The translations under genes were made by a program, and so were the position numbers. The notes below the pieces were generated by a model. That model was not told the origin of the DNA. It ran no database searches and saw only the letters and a list, made by a program, of their open reading frames with translations. This document shows positions 33,791 to 43,737 of a DNA stretch of 64,000 nucleotides, piece by piece. How positions within the stretch are numbered: position 1 is the stretch's first letter; every line of letters begins with the position of its first letter. Origin of the DNA: Myxocyprinus asiaticus (taxonomy: Eukaryota > Chordata > Actinopteri > Cypriniformes > Catostomidae); assembly GCF_019703515.2 (NCBI RefSeq), contig NC_059372.1, forward strand, positions 18,883,931-18,947,930. Reading direction: 5' to 3'.

Positions 33791-34057
33791 TCCAAGTGTT
33801 TGCTTACAATCAATCTAGTGTGACTGCGCCTGAAAGTGCATGTTTTTACTGCAATATTTGAGTTCTGTAAGGAAATAGAATACAATGCGTGAGTCTATGT
33901 TATGTGACTTATATGAGAGTCTATTTTGCATATCCGTATATTGAGATGGTGAGCAATCTGCGTGTTTATCAGTGTCGCCCTGGGCAACAATAATGACCCA
34001 ATCATGTGGGCACATGTGCAGAGAAAACCAGCAGCACCTGGATCCTATGTGGGATAA
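33386..34057. repeat. TCAA microsatellite in unassigned sequence
   Basis: Imperfect to perfect (ATCA)n at about 33,722-33,793. The flanks carry no gene or repeat I recognise. Confidence 0.7.
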
Positions 34058-35005
34058 TTAAAAGAATATTCCGTGTTCAAGACAAGTTAAGCTCCATGGA
34101 CAGCATTTGTGGCATGATGTTGATTAAAAAAAAAAAAAGAAAAAAAAAAAGAAATCTGGGTTACAGTGAGGCACCTACAATGTAAGTCAATGGGGCCATT
34201 TAGTAAATTATACCCACAAGACATAAACCATATGTGTGTTAACATGATTTTAGTGTGATAAAATTGTTTACTAAACTTTTCTGTGTAAAGTCATATCCAA
34301 TTTTAAAATTGTAACACTGTTAACCCAAAAAAAGGTGCACTCAGTTACTTAAAAGGTGCACTCAGTTACTTTTGTCTTTGTGTCATCTTGGACTTACACT
34401 GACACCTAGTGGCTTGGATGCAGCATAATTTAAAATCAATAGTTTTCAGTTTTAGATCCCATTGTAGAAATTAAGTATTCACAGTCAGACATGATTATTT
34501 TAATCAATGAGTGAAAGTGTCAAATAACAGGACGGTTACTGAGATTAAGCGAGTAGTATTTGGCCAGTCATGTGATTCTAAAATGGCAGCCCCAATGTTT
34601 GGACCCTCTCCATGTAGAATAAAACAGCTTTTATAAGGTTACTGATGTGACAGGGGTCTTAATTTTAATGGGAGTGGTCATGATTTCCTACATATATTGC
34701 AAAATTACAATTCAATTCTTTAGGAGTTAAACTTTTTTAATGAGGAAAAACTTACTGAATGCACCTTTAAAACGACTGTAAAAAAGATCATTTAAACTTT
34801 ACAGCTAAAATAATTCACAAGTTTTAACAGAAGAAGTAATGTAATTGTTTTATACAATTTTAAGCACCATATTTCTCCCTTTCAATATTTCCAAAATTGG
34901 CCCCTATTCACTTCCACTGTAACAAGTCAAAATAATTTTTTGTGGTTATCAATATAAAGCCACAAATGCTGTCGACTGACCTTAACTTGTATTGAAGACA
35001 TTATT
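34058..35005. mobile_element. Long inverted-repeat MITE, with a second MITE nested inside
   Basis: The outer family begins TTAAAAGAATATTCCGTGTT with GACAGCATTTGTGGCATGAT and ends with CACAAATGCTGTCGACTGAC and ACTTGTATTGAA. Related copies lie at 56,343-56,933 and 63,168-63,739, plus a half copy at 5.4 kb. The nested unit (about 34,331-34,771) has ends AAAAGGTGCACTCAGTTACT and ACTGAATGCACCTTTAAAA. The first 24 bp of the nested unit's end is tandemly doubled. Confidence 0.7.
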
Positions 35006-35463
35006 GAAGACATTAAGGAACAGGATAATAGAAAGACTGACACCCCATTAAAGATGAACACTCTCCAGTGTACCACTGATGCATCTCCACTACAAGCTAA
35101 TAAGCAGGGATATCGGGTCATCCGTGCCAAACACTTTACCTGGTATCGACTACAGTCCCTTCACTGTCAACCACCAACCCCTTAACACTCATCTCCTCCC
35201 ATTCACACTGCTTCTGTCCATAAACACCTCTCAAATGTTGTATGTTGTACTGTACTTTGTATCTCATTCTTTCATAACAATAGCAGTTAGGAATGTGACA
35301 ATCTATGTGTAGATGGTCCTCCCTGCATTTTAGCTTTTATGCGCCCACTGCTGACTTTGGTTCATGAGACAAGATGTTTGGGCACAAATGGCACTGATTG
35401 GATGGCTCATGGAGAATGTTCTGGAAGACAGGCCCTGCAGAACAAGGGAGTCCACATTGCATG

Positions 35464-35500
<37 letters not shown>

Positions 35501-35669
35501 ACAGATCATCACAATTATGATCATTAGAAGCAAAAAAAAAAAAAAAAATCTCCCAAAAGTTGTCTACCAACCCTGCCTGTTCATCCACCTTCCTCTTTCT
35601 GTTCCCTGTTTAAAAAAAAACAGCATTGCTGGTCAGAAAATGTTGTATTTTGGATACTGGTGTCCCTAC
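35006..35669. repeat. GT microsatellite and poly(A) in unassigned sequence
   Basis: (TG)n at about 35,466-35,499 and an A run at about 35,532-35,548. No gene is supported. Confidence 0.7.
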
Positions 35670-35674
35670 CAGGC

Positions 35675-36002
35675 TGTGGCATGGGGGGCGTGGTCATGTG
35701 TCTGTCCGCGGGAGAGGGAAAGTGGTAAGGCTCGTCACCTGGCTGGTATAGTGATGGCGGAGGGAGACCTGTTAAGGCACGCCAGAGCGTCAGAGTGGGG
35801 TAGAGAGAGTGACCAGAGAGCACAACAGCCCAAATTAAGAGAGTGTTTTAGTATTGAAGAGTGCTTTCATATGTCTACAAATTTACGTTATCTATGGTTA
35901 CCGTCGATTGTGTGTGTTGAGCAAGCAAATTAAAGAGACTGACCTTGAACCTGTTTCATTGTCTCCTGACTCCTCCATTGCCCATGAACGTAAACAATCA
36001 CA
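35675..36002 (+). repeat. Left LTR (plus orientation)
   Basis: TG at 35675. ATTAAA signal at 35929-35934. It ends just before the primer-binding site. Relative to the right LTR it lacks about 26 bp near CACCTGGCTGGT and carries about 27 bp extra near CATTGTCTCCTGACTCC, so the two LTRs are old relatives rather than identical twins. Confidence 0.75.
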
Positions 36003-36003
36003 G

Positions 36004-36017
36004 TGGTGCCGAAAACA
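36004..36017 (+). promoter_or_regulatory. Primer-binding site, plus copy
   Basis: TGGTGCCGAAAAC directly after the LTR, the TGG start expected of a tRNA-primed LTR element. Confidence 0.65.
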
Positions 36018-36040
36018 CGGCTGTGGAGGAGAACACCGTT

Positions 36041-36140
36041 ATGGAGTCCTCACCGCTGGGCGAAGTCTTCAAGATCCTCGCCAGCATTCAACAAAACCAG
36101 CATCAAGCCCTCATGGAGGTATGCCTGGAGCAGGAACAGC
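36041..36140 (+). pseudogene. Gypsy-type gag, N-terminal fragment
   Basis: MESSPLGEVFKILASIQQNQ followed by HQALMEVCLEQEQ is a typical start of a fish LTR-element Gag. It is cut at 36140, where the DIRS 5' end begins. The continuation across the DIRS copy reappears, with a gap, at 40,577. Confidence 0.65.
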
Positions 36141-36288
36141 GTTCCCTATCTCTCACTCACTCGAAGTTGTGTCGATGTAGTGACACTAGGGATCACTCTT
36201 GGGAGGCCCAAACACCTCTGCTTTTTGGAAAAAAGGCCAATGAGAATTGGTGAGTGGAATTTGCATGCCACTCCCCTGGACATATGGG

Positions 36289-36297
36289 TATAAAAGG
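36289..36297 (+). promoter_or_regulatory. TATA box of DIRS copy 2
   Basis: TATAAAAGG about 270 bp upstream of the gag ATG, followed by AGCTGGTATGCAACCACTCA, shared with copy 3, where the box has decayed to GTAAAAAAGG. Promoter role is an inference. Confidence 0.6.
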
Positions 36298-36556
36298 AGC
36301 TGGTATGCAACCACTCATTCAGATTTTCTCTTCAGAGCCGAGCGGTTGAATTCAGTGCACTGAATTCAATTCCCTCCAATGACACACCTCAAAACTGCTG
36401 GATTTATGGCGCATTTCAGCAGCTTCTCCCCCTCTGCACCCGTGGAGTGCAGAGAACGCCACTGGGTGCTTCGGCAGAGCGAAAATAAGAGTATATTCTA
36501 AAAGAGTATATTATCATTCACAAAAAGAGCAGCACACACGGAACGTCTTTTTAAAG

Positions 36557-38490
36557 ATGCCTTTCCGTTTGTGTGTTATTCCTGGTTGCGGTCGTTATCT
36601 CTCCGCTTCTGATGGCCACGATCGCTGTCTTATGTGTCTGTGCACTGCCCACATGGAGACATCGTTCATGGATGAGTCATGTCCTCATTGCGAGAACATG
36701 ACCATGGCAACGTTGCTGTCGCGGCTTGCTTTCGTAAGAATTTGGGGACATCAATGGGACCACCTCCGCCAGGTATCCCCCCACGGACCTCCGCTTCCCC
36801 AGCACACTCGCTTGCCCCGATCGGGCTCTCGCACAAGACCGCCAGCTTGTCTCAGTGCAAGTTCGACTTCTCGTTCGGAGCTCCGGAAGACAATGAGTTA
36901 TCGAGCGCAGCATCGGAAAGTGGGCTCGTCCAGTCTGACGCAGAGGCTTCGGCTGGGCTTCCTCATTCAGGAATGGTCGCCCAGTCTCATGCCGACGCAG
37001 AAATGATGGACATACTTTCCCGGGCGGAAAGTGGAACCCTCTACTCTTCCCTGAAACCTCACGGCTCGACGATCGGTTCCTGGGCTCGGGGTGCCGCCCG
37101 CGGCCACGCCCCGCCCCGGTTCCTTTCTTCCCGGAAGTGCATGAGGAGCTGACAAGATCGTGGGAGGCACCTTTTACTGCCTGGTCCCGGTCTTTCAGCT
37201 CCCCCGCTCTCACTACCCACGATGGTGGAGTGGCCAGGGGGTATTCGGTGATCCCCCAGGTGGATAAGGTGCTCACTTGTGTCTGCAGAGTGCCACCACC
37301 TGGCGCGGGCGCCCGAAGCTCCCATCTAGGGCCTGTAGGTTTATGTCATCCCTGACGACTGTGGCCTGAGGTGCCGATGGACAAGCCGCCTCCGCCCTGC
37401 ACGCCATGGCTCTCCTGCAAGTACACCAAGCCAAGGCACTAAAAGAACTGCACGAGGGTAGTTCTGACCCAGGACTGATGCAGGAACTGAGCTCGGTGAC
37501 CGACCTCGCTATCCGGGTGATGAAGGTCACGGCACGGTTTCTTGGGCAGGCGATGTCCACCCTGGTGGTCCAGGAGCACCACCTTTGGCTCAACTTGGTC
37601 GAGATGGGAGAGGCGGACAAGGCACGGTTCCTTGACGCCCCCATTTCCCAGGTTGGCCAGCAGGTCTCAGCGGTGAAGAAGCAGACAGAAGCCTTACAAC
37701 ATACCCTGCCCCAGCACGGCTTAAGATCCTGCACCCTGTCTGCTCGTCGCCAAGAGCGTCCTCCTGCAGCAACAACACCAGCTCTGCCACAGCCTACCCC
37801 CGTGGCCCAGCTCCGGCGTGGAGCCCTCCGCAGGAAGCAGATGCCACCCGTCTCACGGCCGGCCGCTAAGAACCTGATGAAGGCTTCGAAGCGCCCCCGA
37901 GATGGGCGACCCAGGGGCAAGGAGACCCACTTCTCTGGGGCTGGTCGACAGACCACTCCATCCCCCAGTGGAGGGCAGGGAGGAGAATCTTTTGTCGCCG
38001 CATGCCCAGGAGACTGCGGCACCCTAAAGCTTGACAAAAGAATGGCTCCCTCGTCTCCTGGGTCACATATCCAGTGCGCACGGCCGTCATCACGACCACC
38101 GTCCACCGTCCCATTATGGCAGGTATGGCACTCCAGAGGCAGACCCCCGCCCCTGTGCGCCCAGCTGTGGCACAAACATGCCCACACGGGATTGGTTCCA
38201 GTGGACTACGGGGACGAGATTCCTCCTCCCCACTCCTTGGCCAATCTTATGGTGGGCGGCAGGAGCCAGGTAAGTGCTTCGATGTCATTGGCCACAGGGC
38301 TCAAGTCCCCTTGACGTGGCACCTCGAGCTCCGCCCCACTGTGAGGCCCCACCCGTCAGTACATTCGACGTTGATCATTCCCTTGGTCCCCCTCGCCCGG
38401 AGTTTGGGCGTATGGCTCACGCTTTCCAACCCGTCGTGATGGCTGACCCGGACCATCCGACGTGGCTACGCGATTCAGTTCGCCAGGCGC
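36557..38490 (+). pseudogene. DIRS copy 2: gag-like region, frameshifted
   Basis: Starts MPFRLCVIPGCGRYLSASDG with Cys/His-rich CLMCLCTAHMETSF and SCPHCENM, a possible zinc-binding head. The sequence then moves to another frame near 36,700-37,150 (DNELSSAASESGLVQSD, ADAEMMDILSRAESG) and back to the first frame at about 37,406 (ASALHAMALLQVHQAKALKE, LWLNLVEMGEADKARFLDAP). The LWLNL-DADK-type block is characteristic of cyprinid DIRS Gag as I remember it. At least two frameshifts. The P/R-rich tail runs toward RT. Confidence 0.65.
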
Positions 38491-38523
38491 CCGCCCAGGT
38501 TCAGCGGCATCCGCTTCACCTCG

Positions 38524-39756
38524 GTGAATGGCGAGAATGCTGCTACCTTGCATACGGAGAACGCTACCCTTCTGCGCAAGGGCGCGATACAGCCTGTCCC
38601 TCCAGTTGAGATGAAAGGGTTCAACAGCCCTTACTTCAACGTACTGAAGAAAGGCGGTGGGTTGCGACCAATCCTGGACCTGCGAGTACCGAACCGGGCT
38701 TTGCACAGTCTCCCGCCCAAGACGCTGATGCAAAAACGCACTCTAACGAGCGTCCGGCATCAAGATTGGTTTGCGGCTGTAGACCTGAAGGACACGTACT
38801 GCCACATCCTGGTCTTACCTCGACACAGACCCTTCTTGCGGTTTGCCTTTGAAGGCCAGGCGTACCAGTACAAGGTCTTCCCTTTCGGCCTGTCCTTGTC
38901 CCCTCGCGTCTTCACGAAGGTCGCAGAGGCAGCCTTTGCCCCTCTAAGGGAAGTGGGCATCCGCATCCTCAACTATCTCGATGACGGGCTAATCTTAGCT
39001 CACTCTCGAGAGTTGCTGTGTGCAAACAGGGACCTCGTGATCCGGCACCTCAACTGACTGGGGCTTCGGGTCAACTGGGAAAAGAGCAAGCTCTCCCCGG
39101 TTCAGAGCATCTCTTTTCTCGGTTTGGAGTTGCACTCAGTCTCAATGACAGCGCGCCTCACGAACGAGAGCACGCACTCGGTGCTGAACTGTCTGAAGGC
39201 ATTCAGACAGAGGACAGCGGTTCCACTGAAACTTTTTCAGAGGCTCCTGGGGCATATGGCATCCTCAGTGGCAGCCACACTGCTCAAGTTGATGCATATG
39301 AGACCGCTTCAGCACTGGCTTCAGACTCGAGTCCCAAGATGGGCATGGCGCCGCGGGACACATCGCGTTACCATCACGCCAATCTGTCACCGCCTCTTCA
39401 GCCCTTGGACCGACCTTGCATTTCTACGGGCAGGGGTTCCCCTAGAGCAGGTCTCCAGGCATGTTGTGGTTACAACAAACGCCTCCGAGACGGGCTGGGG
39501 CACCGGATGCAACAGGCACACAGCTGCCGGCTCCTGGACAGGCCCGCGGCTGCGTTGGCACATCAACTGCCTAGAGTTGTTGGCAGTCCTGCTCGCCCTG
39601 CGGAGGTTCCAGCCGTTGATCCAGGGCAAGCACGTGTTGGTCCGGATGGACAACACAGCGACAGTAGCGTACATCAACCATAAAGGTGGTCTACGCTCCC
39701 GTTGCATGTCGCAACTCGCCCGCTGTCTCCTCCTCTGGAGTCAGCAGCACCTCTAG
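38524..39756 (+). pseudogene. DIRS copy 2: reverse transcriptase-RNase H, one in-frame TGA
   Basis: 411 codons in one frame with a single TGA at 39055-39057. RT motifs in order: LRPILDLRVPNRAL, WFAAVDLKDTYCHI (first Asp), PFGLSLSPRVFTK, and the YLDD catalytic box at 38974-38985. It continues into a connection region (FLGLELHSVSMTARL) and RNase H: VVVTTNASETGWG, HINCLELLAVLLAL (Glu) and VRMDNTATVAYINHKGG (Asp). The first RNase H Asp, usual in a TDAS box, is Asn here (codon 39478-39480). The TGA plus Asp-to-Asn argue that this copy is dead. Copies DNA of the element in the host cell if functional. Confidence 0.85.
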
Positions 39757-40152
39757 TCACTACGAGCCACTCACATCCTGGGCGACCTCAACACCGCAGC
39801 AGACGCGCTGTTACGTCAGGTTACCCTCAGGGGAGAGTGGAGACTCCACCCTCAGGTGGTCCAGCTGATTTGGAGTCGATCCGGTCGAGCACAGGTAGAC
39901 CTGTTTGCTTCCCAGGAATCCTCCCACTGCCCGCTTTGGTACGCCCTGACCGAGGCACCCCTCGGTATAGATGCGCTGGCACACAGCTGGCCCCCTGGAC
40001 TACACAAATATGCATTTCCCCCAGTGAGCCTACTTTCACAGTCCCTGTGCAAGGTCAGGGAGGACGAGGAGCAGGTCGTCCTAGTAGCAATCTACTGGCC
40101 CACCCAGATGTGGTTCTCGGATCTCATGCTCCTTGCGACAGCCCCCACTTGA
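39757..40152 (+). pseudogene. DIRS copy 2: post-RNase H region
   Basis: In a new frame (VDLFASQESSHCPLWYALTE, REDEEQVVLVAIYWPTQMW), matching copy 1 at 8,730-8,990. The shift from the RT-RH frame occurs at the TAG near 39,754. Confidence 0.65.
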
Positions 40153-40269
40153 CGAATTCCTCTGAGGAAGGACCTTCTTTCTCATGGACGGGGCACCATC
40201 TGGCACCCGCGACCAGACCTCTGGAATCTTCACGTCTGGCCCCTGGACAGGACATGGAAGACCTAAGTG

Positions 40270-40570
40270 GCCTGCGGTGGTAGACACGATCACTCAGGCT
40301 AGGGATCTCTCTACGAGGCGCCTGTATGCCTTGAAGTGGTGTCTGTTTGCTAAGTGGTGTTCTTCCCGACGCGAAAACCCCCAGAGATGCGCAGTCGGAT
40401 CAGTGCTTTCCTTCCTGCAGGAAAGGCTGGAGGGGGCAGCTGTACCCCTCCACCTTGAAGGTGTATGTAGCCGCTATTTTGGCTCATCACAATGCAGTAG
40501 ATGGTAAGTACTTGGGGAAGCACGACTTGATCATCAGGTTCCTGAGAGGTGCTAGGAGGTTGAATCCCTC
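40270..40570 (+). pseudogene. DIRS copy 2: N-terminal part of the tyrosine recombinase only
   Basis: VVDTITQARDLSTRRLYALK, then after a frame change STLKVYVAAILAHHNAVDGK and KHDLIIRFLRGARRLNPS. It stops before the catalytic Arg, His-x2-Arg and Tyr blocks that copy 1 retains. Confidence 0.7.
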
Positions 40571-40576
40571 CAGCCT

Positions 40577-40753
40577 CTCCAGGAGGCCCAGCTAGTGGCA
40601 CAGCAACTTCCCGCCATAAGCCTCCTTAACTACCACCATCTGAAAAAGGCCATCCAGCAACGGGTTGGTCATAGCCCTGAACAGAGTCGTCAGCTCTTCA
40701 GATCCCTGAGCTTCGGGAAGCACGGCCGCCCATTCGTTTTTGCCCAACAGCTC
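40577..40753 (+). pseudogene. Gypsy-type gag, SCAN-like fragment
   Basis: The plus strand reads EAQLVAQQLPAISLLNYHHL, then QQRVGHSPEQSRQLFRSLSF and GRPFVFAQQL. This resembles the capsid (SCAN-like) part of fish LTR-element Gag and is in the same orientation as the gag start at 36,041. So DIRS copy 2 sits within one gag, with roughly 60-70 codons lost. It ends at the inversion point. Confidence 0.65.
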
Positions 40754-40756
40754 CCG

Positions 40757-40769
40757 AGTTTCGGCACCA
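40757..40769 (-). promoter_or_regulatory. Primer-binding site, inverted copy
   Basis: Minus strand TGGTGCCGAAACT, three bases from the end of the plus-strand gag fragment. Confidence 0.65.
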
Positions 40770-40771
40770 CT

Positions 40772-41099
40772 GTGATCGTTTATGTTCGTGGGCAAGGTTC
40801 AAGGTCAGTCTCTTTAATTTGCTTGCTCAACACACACAATCAACGGTAACCGTAGATAACATACATTTGTAGACAAATGAAAACACTCTTCAGTACTAAA
40901 ACACTCTCTTAGTTTGGGCTGTCGTGCTCTCTGGTCACTCTCTCTCCCCCACTCTGATGCTCTGGCGTGCCTTAACAGGTCTCCCTCCACCATCACTATA
41001 ATGAGAGACAGGTGTTAGTGTAATTACCACCCAGGTGATGATCCTTAGCACAATCCCTCTCCCGCAGACAGACACATGTCCATGCCCCCCCATGCCACA
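40772..41099 (-). repeat. Right LTR (minus orientation)
   Basis: Inverse complement of the left LTR apart from two reciprocal indels. Its U3 outer end TGTGGCATGG faces right at 41099. Both outer ends of the element are therefore the same LTR end. Confidence 0.75.
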
Positions 41100-41104
41100 T
41101 AGGC

Positions 41105-41660
41105 TTTTTAACTAGCATAACCAGCAAGCCTCCTTAGGTCAACAGCTTCATCAGAAAGGCTATCCTGGTTGACCAGCATTTTTTGTGGGTGAACAAAATG
41201 GCTGGTCCACCAGCTAGACCAGCACAAAACCAGCACTTCACCGTGCAAACAAGCTTGGACCAACATGGAAAATAATTCTGGACCAAGCTGGTCTTTTTAG
41301 CAGGGTTAAGACTCTAGAGCTTCATATTTTGCAGTGTGCAGCAAACCTTTAAAAGTCTGGTTCTATATGGCAGGGAGTGTAGCCATGCTGGGTGAACCCA
41401 TTCATAAGGACATGGTAGAGTCAAGTCTTCATCTTGTGTGGATTAAAAGCCAGACAGGCTTAGTGAATGCCTGCCATGAATTGTGTTTGAGTGCCATGAA
41501 AACCTTTTCTACTGATCAGAGAACATTTTGCTACTGTAGATACACATTGTTATTGATAAAACTCAGTCAATAATGTGTGTTAGTTTCTTGTCTGGTTTGG
41601 TATCGGAAAACATTGGAAGCCCAGCTTTCCCAGCCATTTCAAGGACATATACAAATCGCA
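41105..41660. other. Unassigned sequence with CCAGC-type short repeats
   Basis: Positions 41,110-41,300 contain repeated TTGACCAGCATT, CCACCAGCTAGACCAGCAC motifs. The rest is not recognised. Confidence 0.45.
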
Positions 41661-41843
41661 TATGGCAAAAGTATGTGGACACCCACACACCACACCCATA
41701 TGTGCTTGTTCAGTATTTCATTTTTTGAAAATTGGCATAAAAGGGATAGTTTACCCAAAAATGGTAATTCAGTCTTCATTAACTTACCCTCATGTTCCTC
41801 CAAATTCATATGACATTCTTTGGGGTGTCCACATACTTTTGCC
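41661..41843. mobile_element. Short Tc1-type MITE interrupted by an Angel-like fragment
   Basis: TATGGCAAAAGTATGTGGACACCC on the left and GGGGTGTCCACATACTTTTGCC on the right are inverted repeats of a common fish Tc1-type MITE. Between them, 41,741-41,822 is the left half of an Angel-like element (AAAGGGATAGTTTACCCA). Confidence 0.7.
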
Positions 41844-42329
41844 TTTGCTTTGTTTCTCAGCTATTTTGAGGTAGTTTAATAGGTGGAAAGATCACTGCTT
41901 TGTGTAATCCTTACAAATCAAATTGCTTCAAGTGATTTATAGGTGCATCACAGTTAACATGGCTGATTGCAGACACTGTAAAAATTACAGTATGTGCAGG
42001 CAAATAACGGCTGTCAAGCCTCCAGCACAAATTTTTATTCCTTCCCATGTCTCTCCATTTCTTCTAAGTCTCATTGCCATGGCAACTAAACCCCAAGGGA
42101 GGAGAGTTAGGGACAAACACAGAAAAGTTGTCAGAGAGATGTTATCGACTGACATATGCATACAGCACACACAAATGTGCAAACCCATTTCGGGAAGTTC
42201 ATTTTACAGAGTGAGCTTGTTAATGCTGACATCAAAGTAAAGCTCAAGCCAATCGCTGTCGTGTTGAGAGCAAAAGAATGGCTGAGCCTGAAAATGTCAA
42301 CAGAGCAGCATCAGATAGGTGAAGGATTG
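41844..42329. other. Unassigned sequence
   Basis: No gene is supported. A 105-codon frame at 41,923-42,240 has no domain. Confidence 0.35.
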
Positions 42330-42525
42330 GTCAAGAGCAGAGGTGGAAAGTAACAAATTACAACTACTCGTTACAGTACTTGAGTATATTTTTCACATTT
42401 TTCTACTTTTTTAAGTATAAATAAATAATAGTACTTTTACTTTTACTTGAGTTGATTAAAAATAAAGTATTCAACTTCGCTACAGTTATTTTTCACAACA
42501 ATTACAAAGTACAAACAAATACATA

Positions 42526-43735
42526 CACTGGCGGCCAAATGTTTGGAATAATGTACAGATTTTGCTGTTTAGGAAGGAAATTGGTACTTTAATTCACCAA
42601 AGTGGCATTCAACTGATCACAAAGTATAGTCAGGACATTACTGATGTAAAAAACAGCGCCATCACTATTTGAAAAAAGTAATTTTTTATCAAATCTAGAC
42701 AGGCCCCTTTTCCAGCAGCCATCACTCCAACACCTTATCCTTGAGTAATCATGCTAAATTGCTAATTTGGTACAGAAAATCACTTGCCATTATATCAAAC
42801 ACAGTTGAAAGCAATTTGGATTGTTAAATGAAGCTTAACATTGTATTTGTGTTTGCTTTTGAGTTGCCACAGTATGCAATAGACTGGCATGTCTTAAGGT
42901 CAATATTAGGTCAGAAATGGCAAAAAAAGAAACAGCTTTCTCTAGAAACTCATCAGTCAATCATTGTTTTGAGGAATGAAGGCTATACAATGCTTGAAAT
43001 TGCCAAAAAAACTGAAGATTTCATACAAAGGTGTACACTACAGTCTTCAAAGACAAAGGACAACTGGCTCTAACAAGGACAGAAAGAGATGTTGAAGGCC
43101 AGATGTTCAACTTAACAAGAGGATAAGTACATCAGAGTCTCTAGTTTGAAAAATAGACACCTCACATGTTCTCAGCTGACAGCTTCATTGAATTCCACCC
43201 GCTCAACCCCAGTTTCATGTACAACAGTAAAGAGAAGTCTCAGGGGTGTAGGCCTTATGGGAAGAATTGCAAAGAAAAAAACACTTTTGAAACAGAAAAA
43301 CAAAAGTAAAATGTTAGAGTGGGCTGAGAAATATAGACATTGGACAACAGATAATTGGAAAAGAGTGTTATGGATCTTAACCTCATTGAACTTTTGTGGG
43401 ATCAGCTAGACTGTAAGGTGCGTGAAAAGTGTGCCACATCTATGGCAAGATCAACATGAAGCGTGGGGTAAAATTTAACCTGAGTATCTGGACAAACTGA
43501 CAGAATGTCAAGGACCTGCAAAGTTGTCATTGCTGCACATGGAGGATTTTTTTGATGAGAACTCTTTGAAGTAGTTTAAGAAGTAGTTTTTCAAATTGTA
43601 ATAGTAATTTTTCACATTATTAATGTCCTGACTATACATTGTGATCAGTTGAATGCCACTTTGGTGAATAAAAGTACCAATTTCTTGCCATAAGAGCAGA
43701 ATCTGTACATTATTCCAAACTTTTGGCCGCCAGTG
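42526..43735 (+). mobile_element. Tc1-like element nested in the hAT, internally deleted, 1,210 bp
   Basis: CACTGGCGGCCAAATGTTTG at 42526 and its inverse complement (CTTTTGGCCGCCAGTG) ending at 43735, with TA on both sides. Long inner arms are mirrored (CATTCAACTGATCACAAAGT / TTGTGATCAGTTGAATGCC). Confidence 0.9.
42917..43576 (+). pseudogene. Tc1 transposase, catalytic core deleted
   Basis: The N-terminal helix-turn-helix is recognisable over several frames (QLSLETHQSIIVLRNEGYTM, LTASLNSTRSTPVS, GLMGRIAKKKTLLK, YRHWTTDNWKRVLW). After KRVLW the sequence jumps directly to DLNLIELLWDQLD, so both catalytic Asp blocks are missing while the Glu block remains. Several stops follow. Confidence 0.8.
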
Positions 43736-43737
43736 TA

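Larger units (their letters stand above)
36141..40570 (+). mobile_element. DIRS-type retrotransposon, copy 2 (longest; 3' truncated)
   Basis: 5' end GTTCCCTATCTCTCACTCAC. Then a leader with TATA box, a gag-like region, RT-RNase H, and the first part of the recombinase region. It matches copy 1 up to about 40,566 (GGTTGAATCCCTCC) and then breaks into Gypsy gag. The recombinase catalytic part is missing. DIRS elements integrate by a tyrosine recombinase and normally leave no target duplication. Confidence 0.85.
35675..41099. mobile_element. Gypsy-type element with LTRs in opposite orientation, hosting a DIRS insertion
   Basis: The left LTR (plus) starts TGTGGCATGGGGGG at 35675. The right LTR is the same sequence on the minus strand, with its outer end at 41099. 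Each is followed inward by GATCACAGTGGTGCCGAAA-type sequence (primer-binding site). Outside are AGGC (35671-35674) and AGGC (41101-41104), or CAGGC/TAGGC as five bases directly abutting the ends. Inside is a gag start, DIRS copy 2, a gag fragment and then the inverted leader. No pol of the Gypsy element is present. Confidence 0.75.

Noticed and set aside
35364..35933. 189-codon plus-strand frame
   Set aside because: It crosses a GT microsatellite, a poly(A) run and an LTR start. No domain.
37273..38187. 304-codon minus-strand frame
   Set aside because: Antisense shadow of the GC-rich DIRS gag-like region. No recognisable domain.
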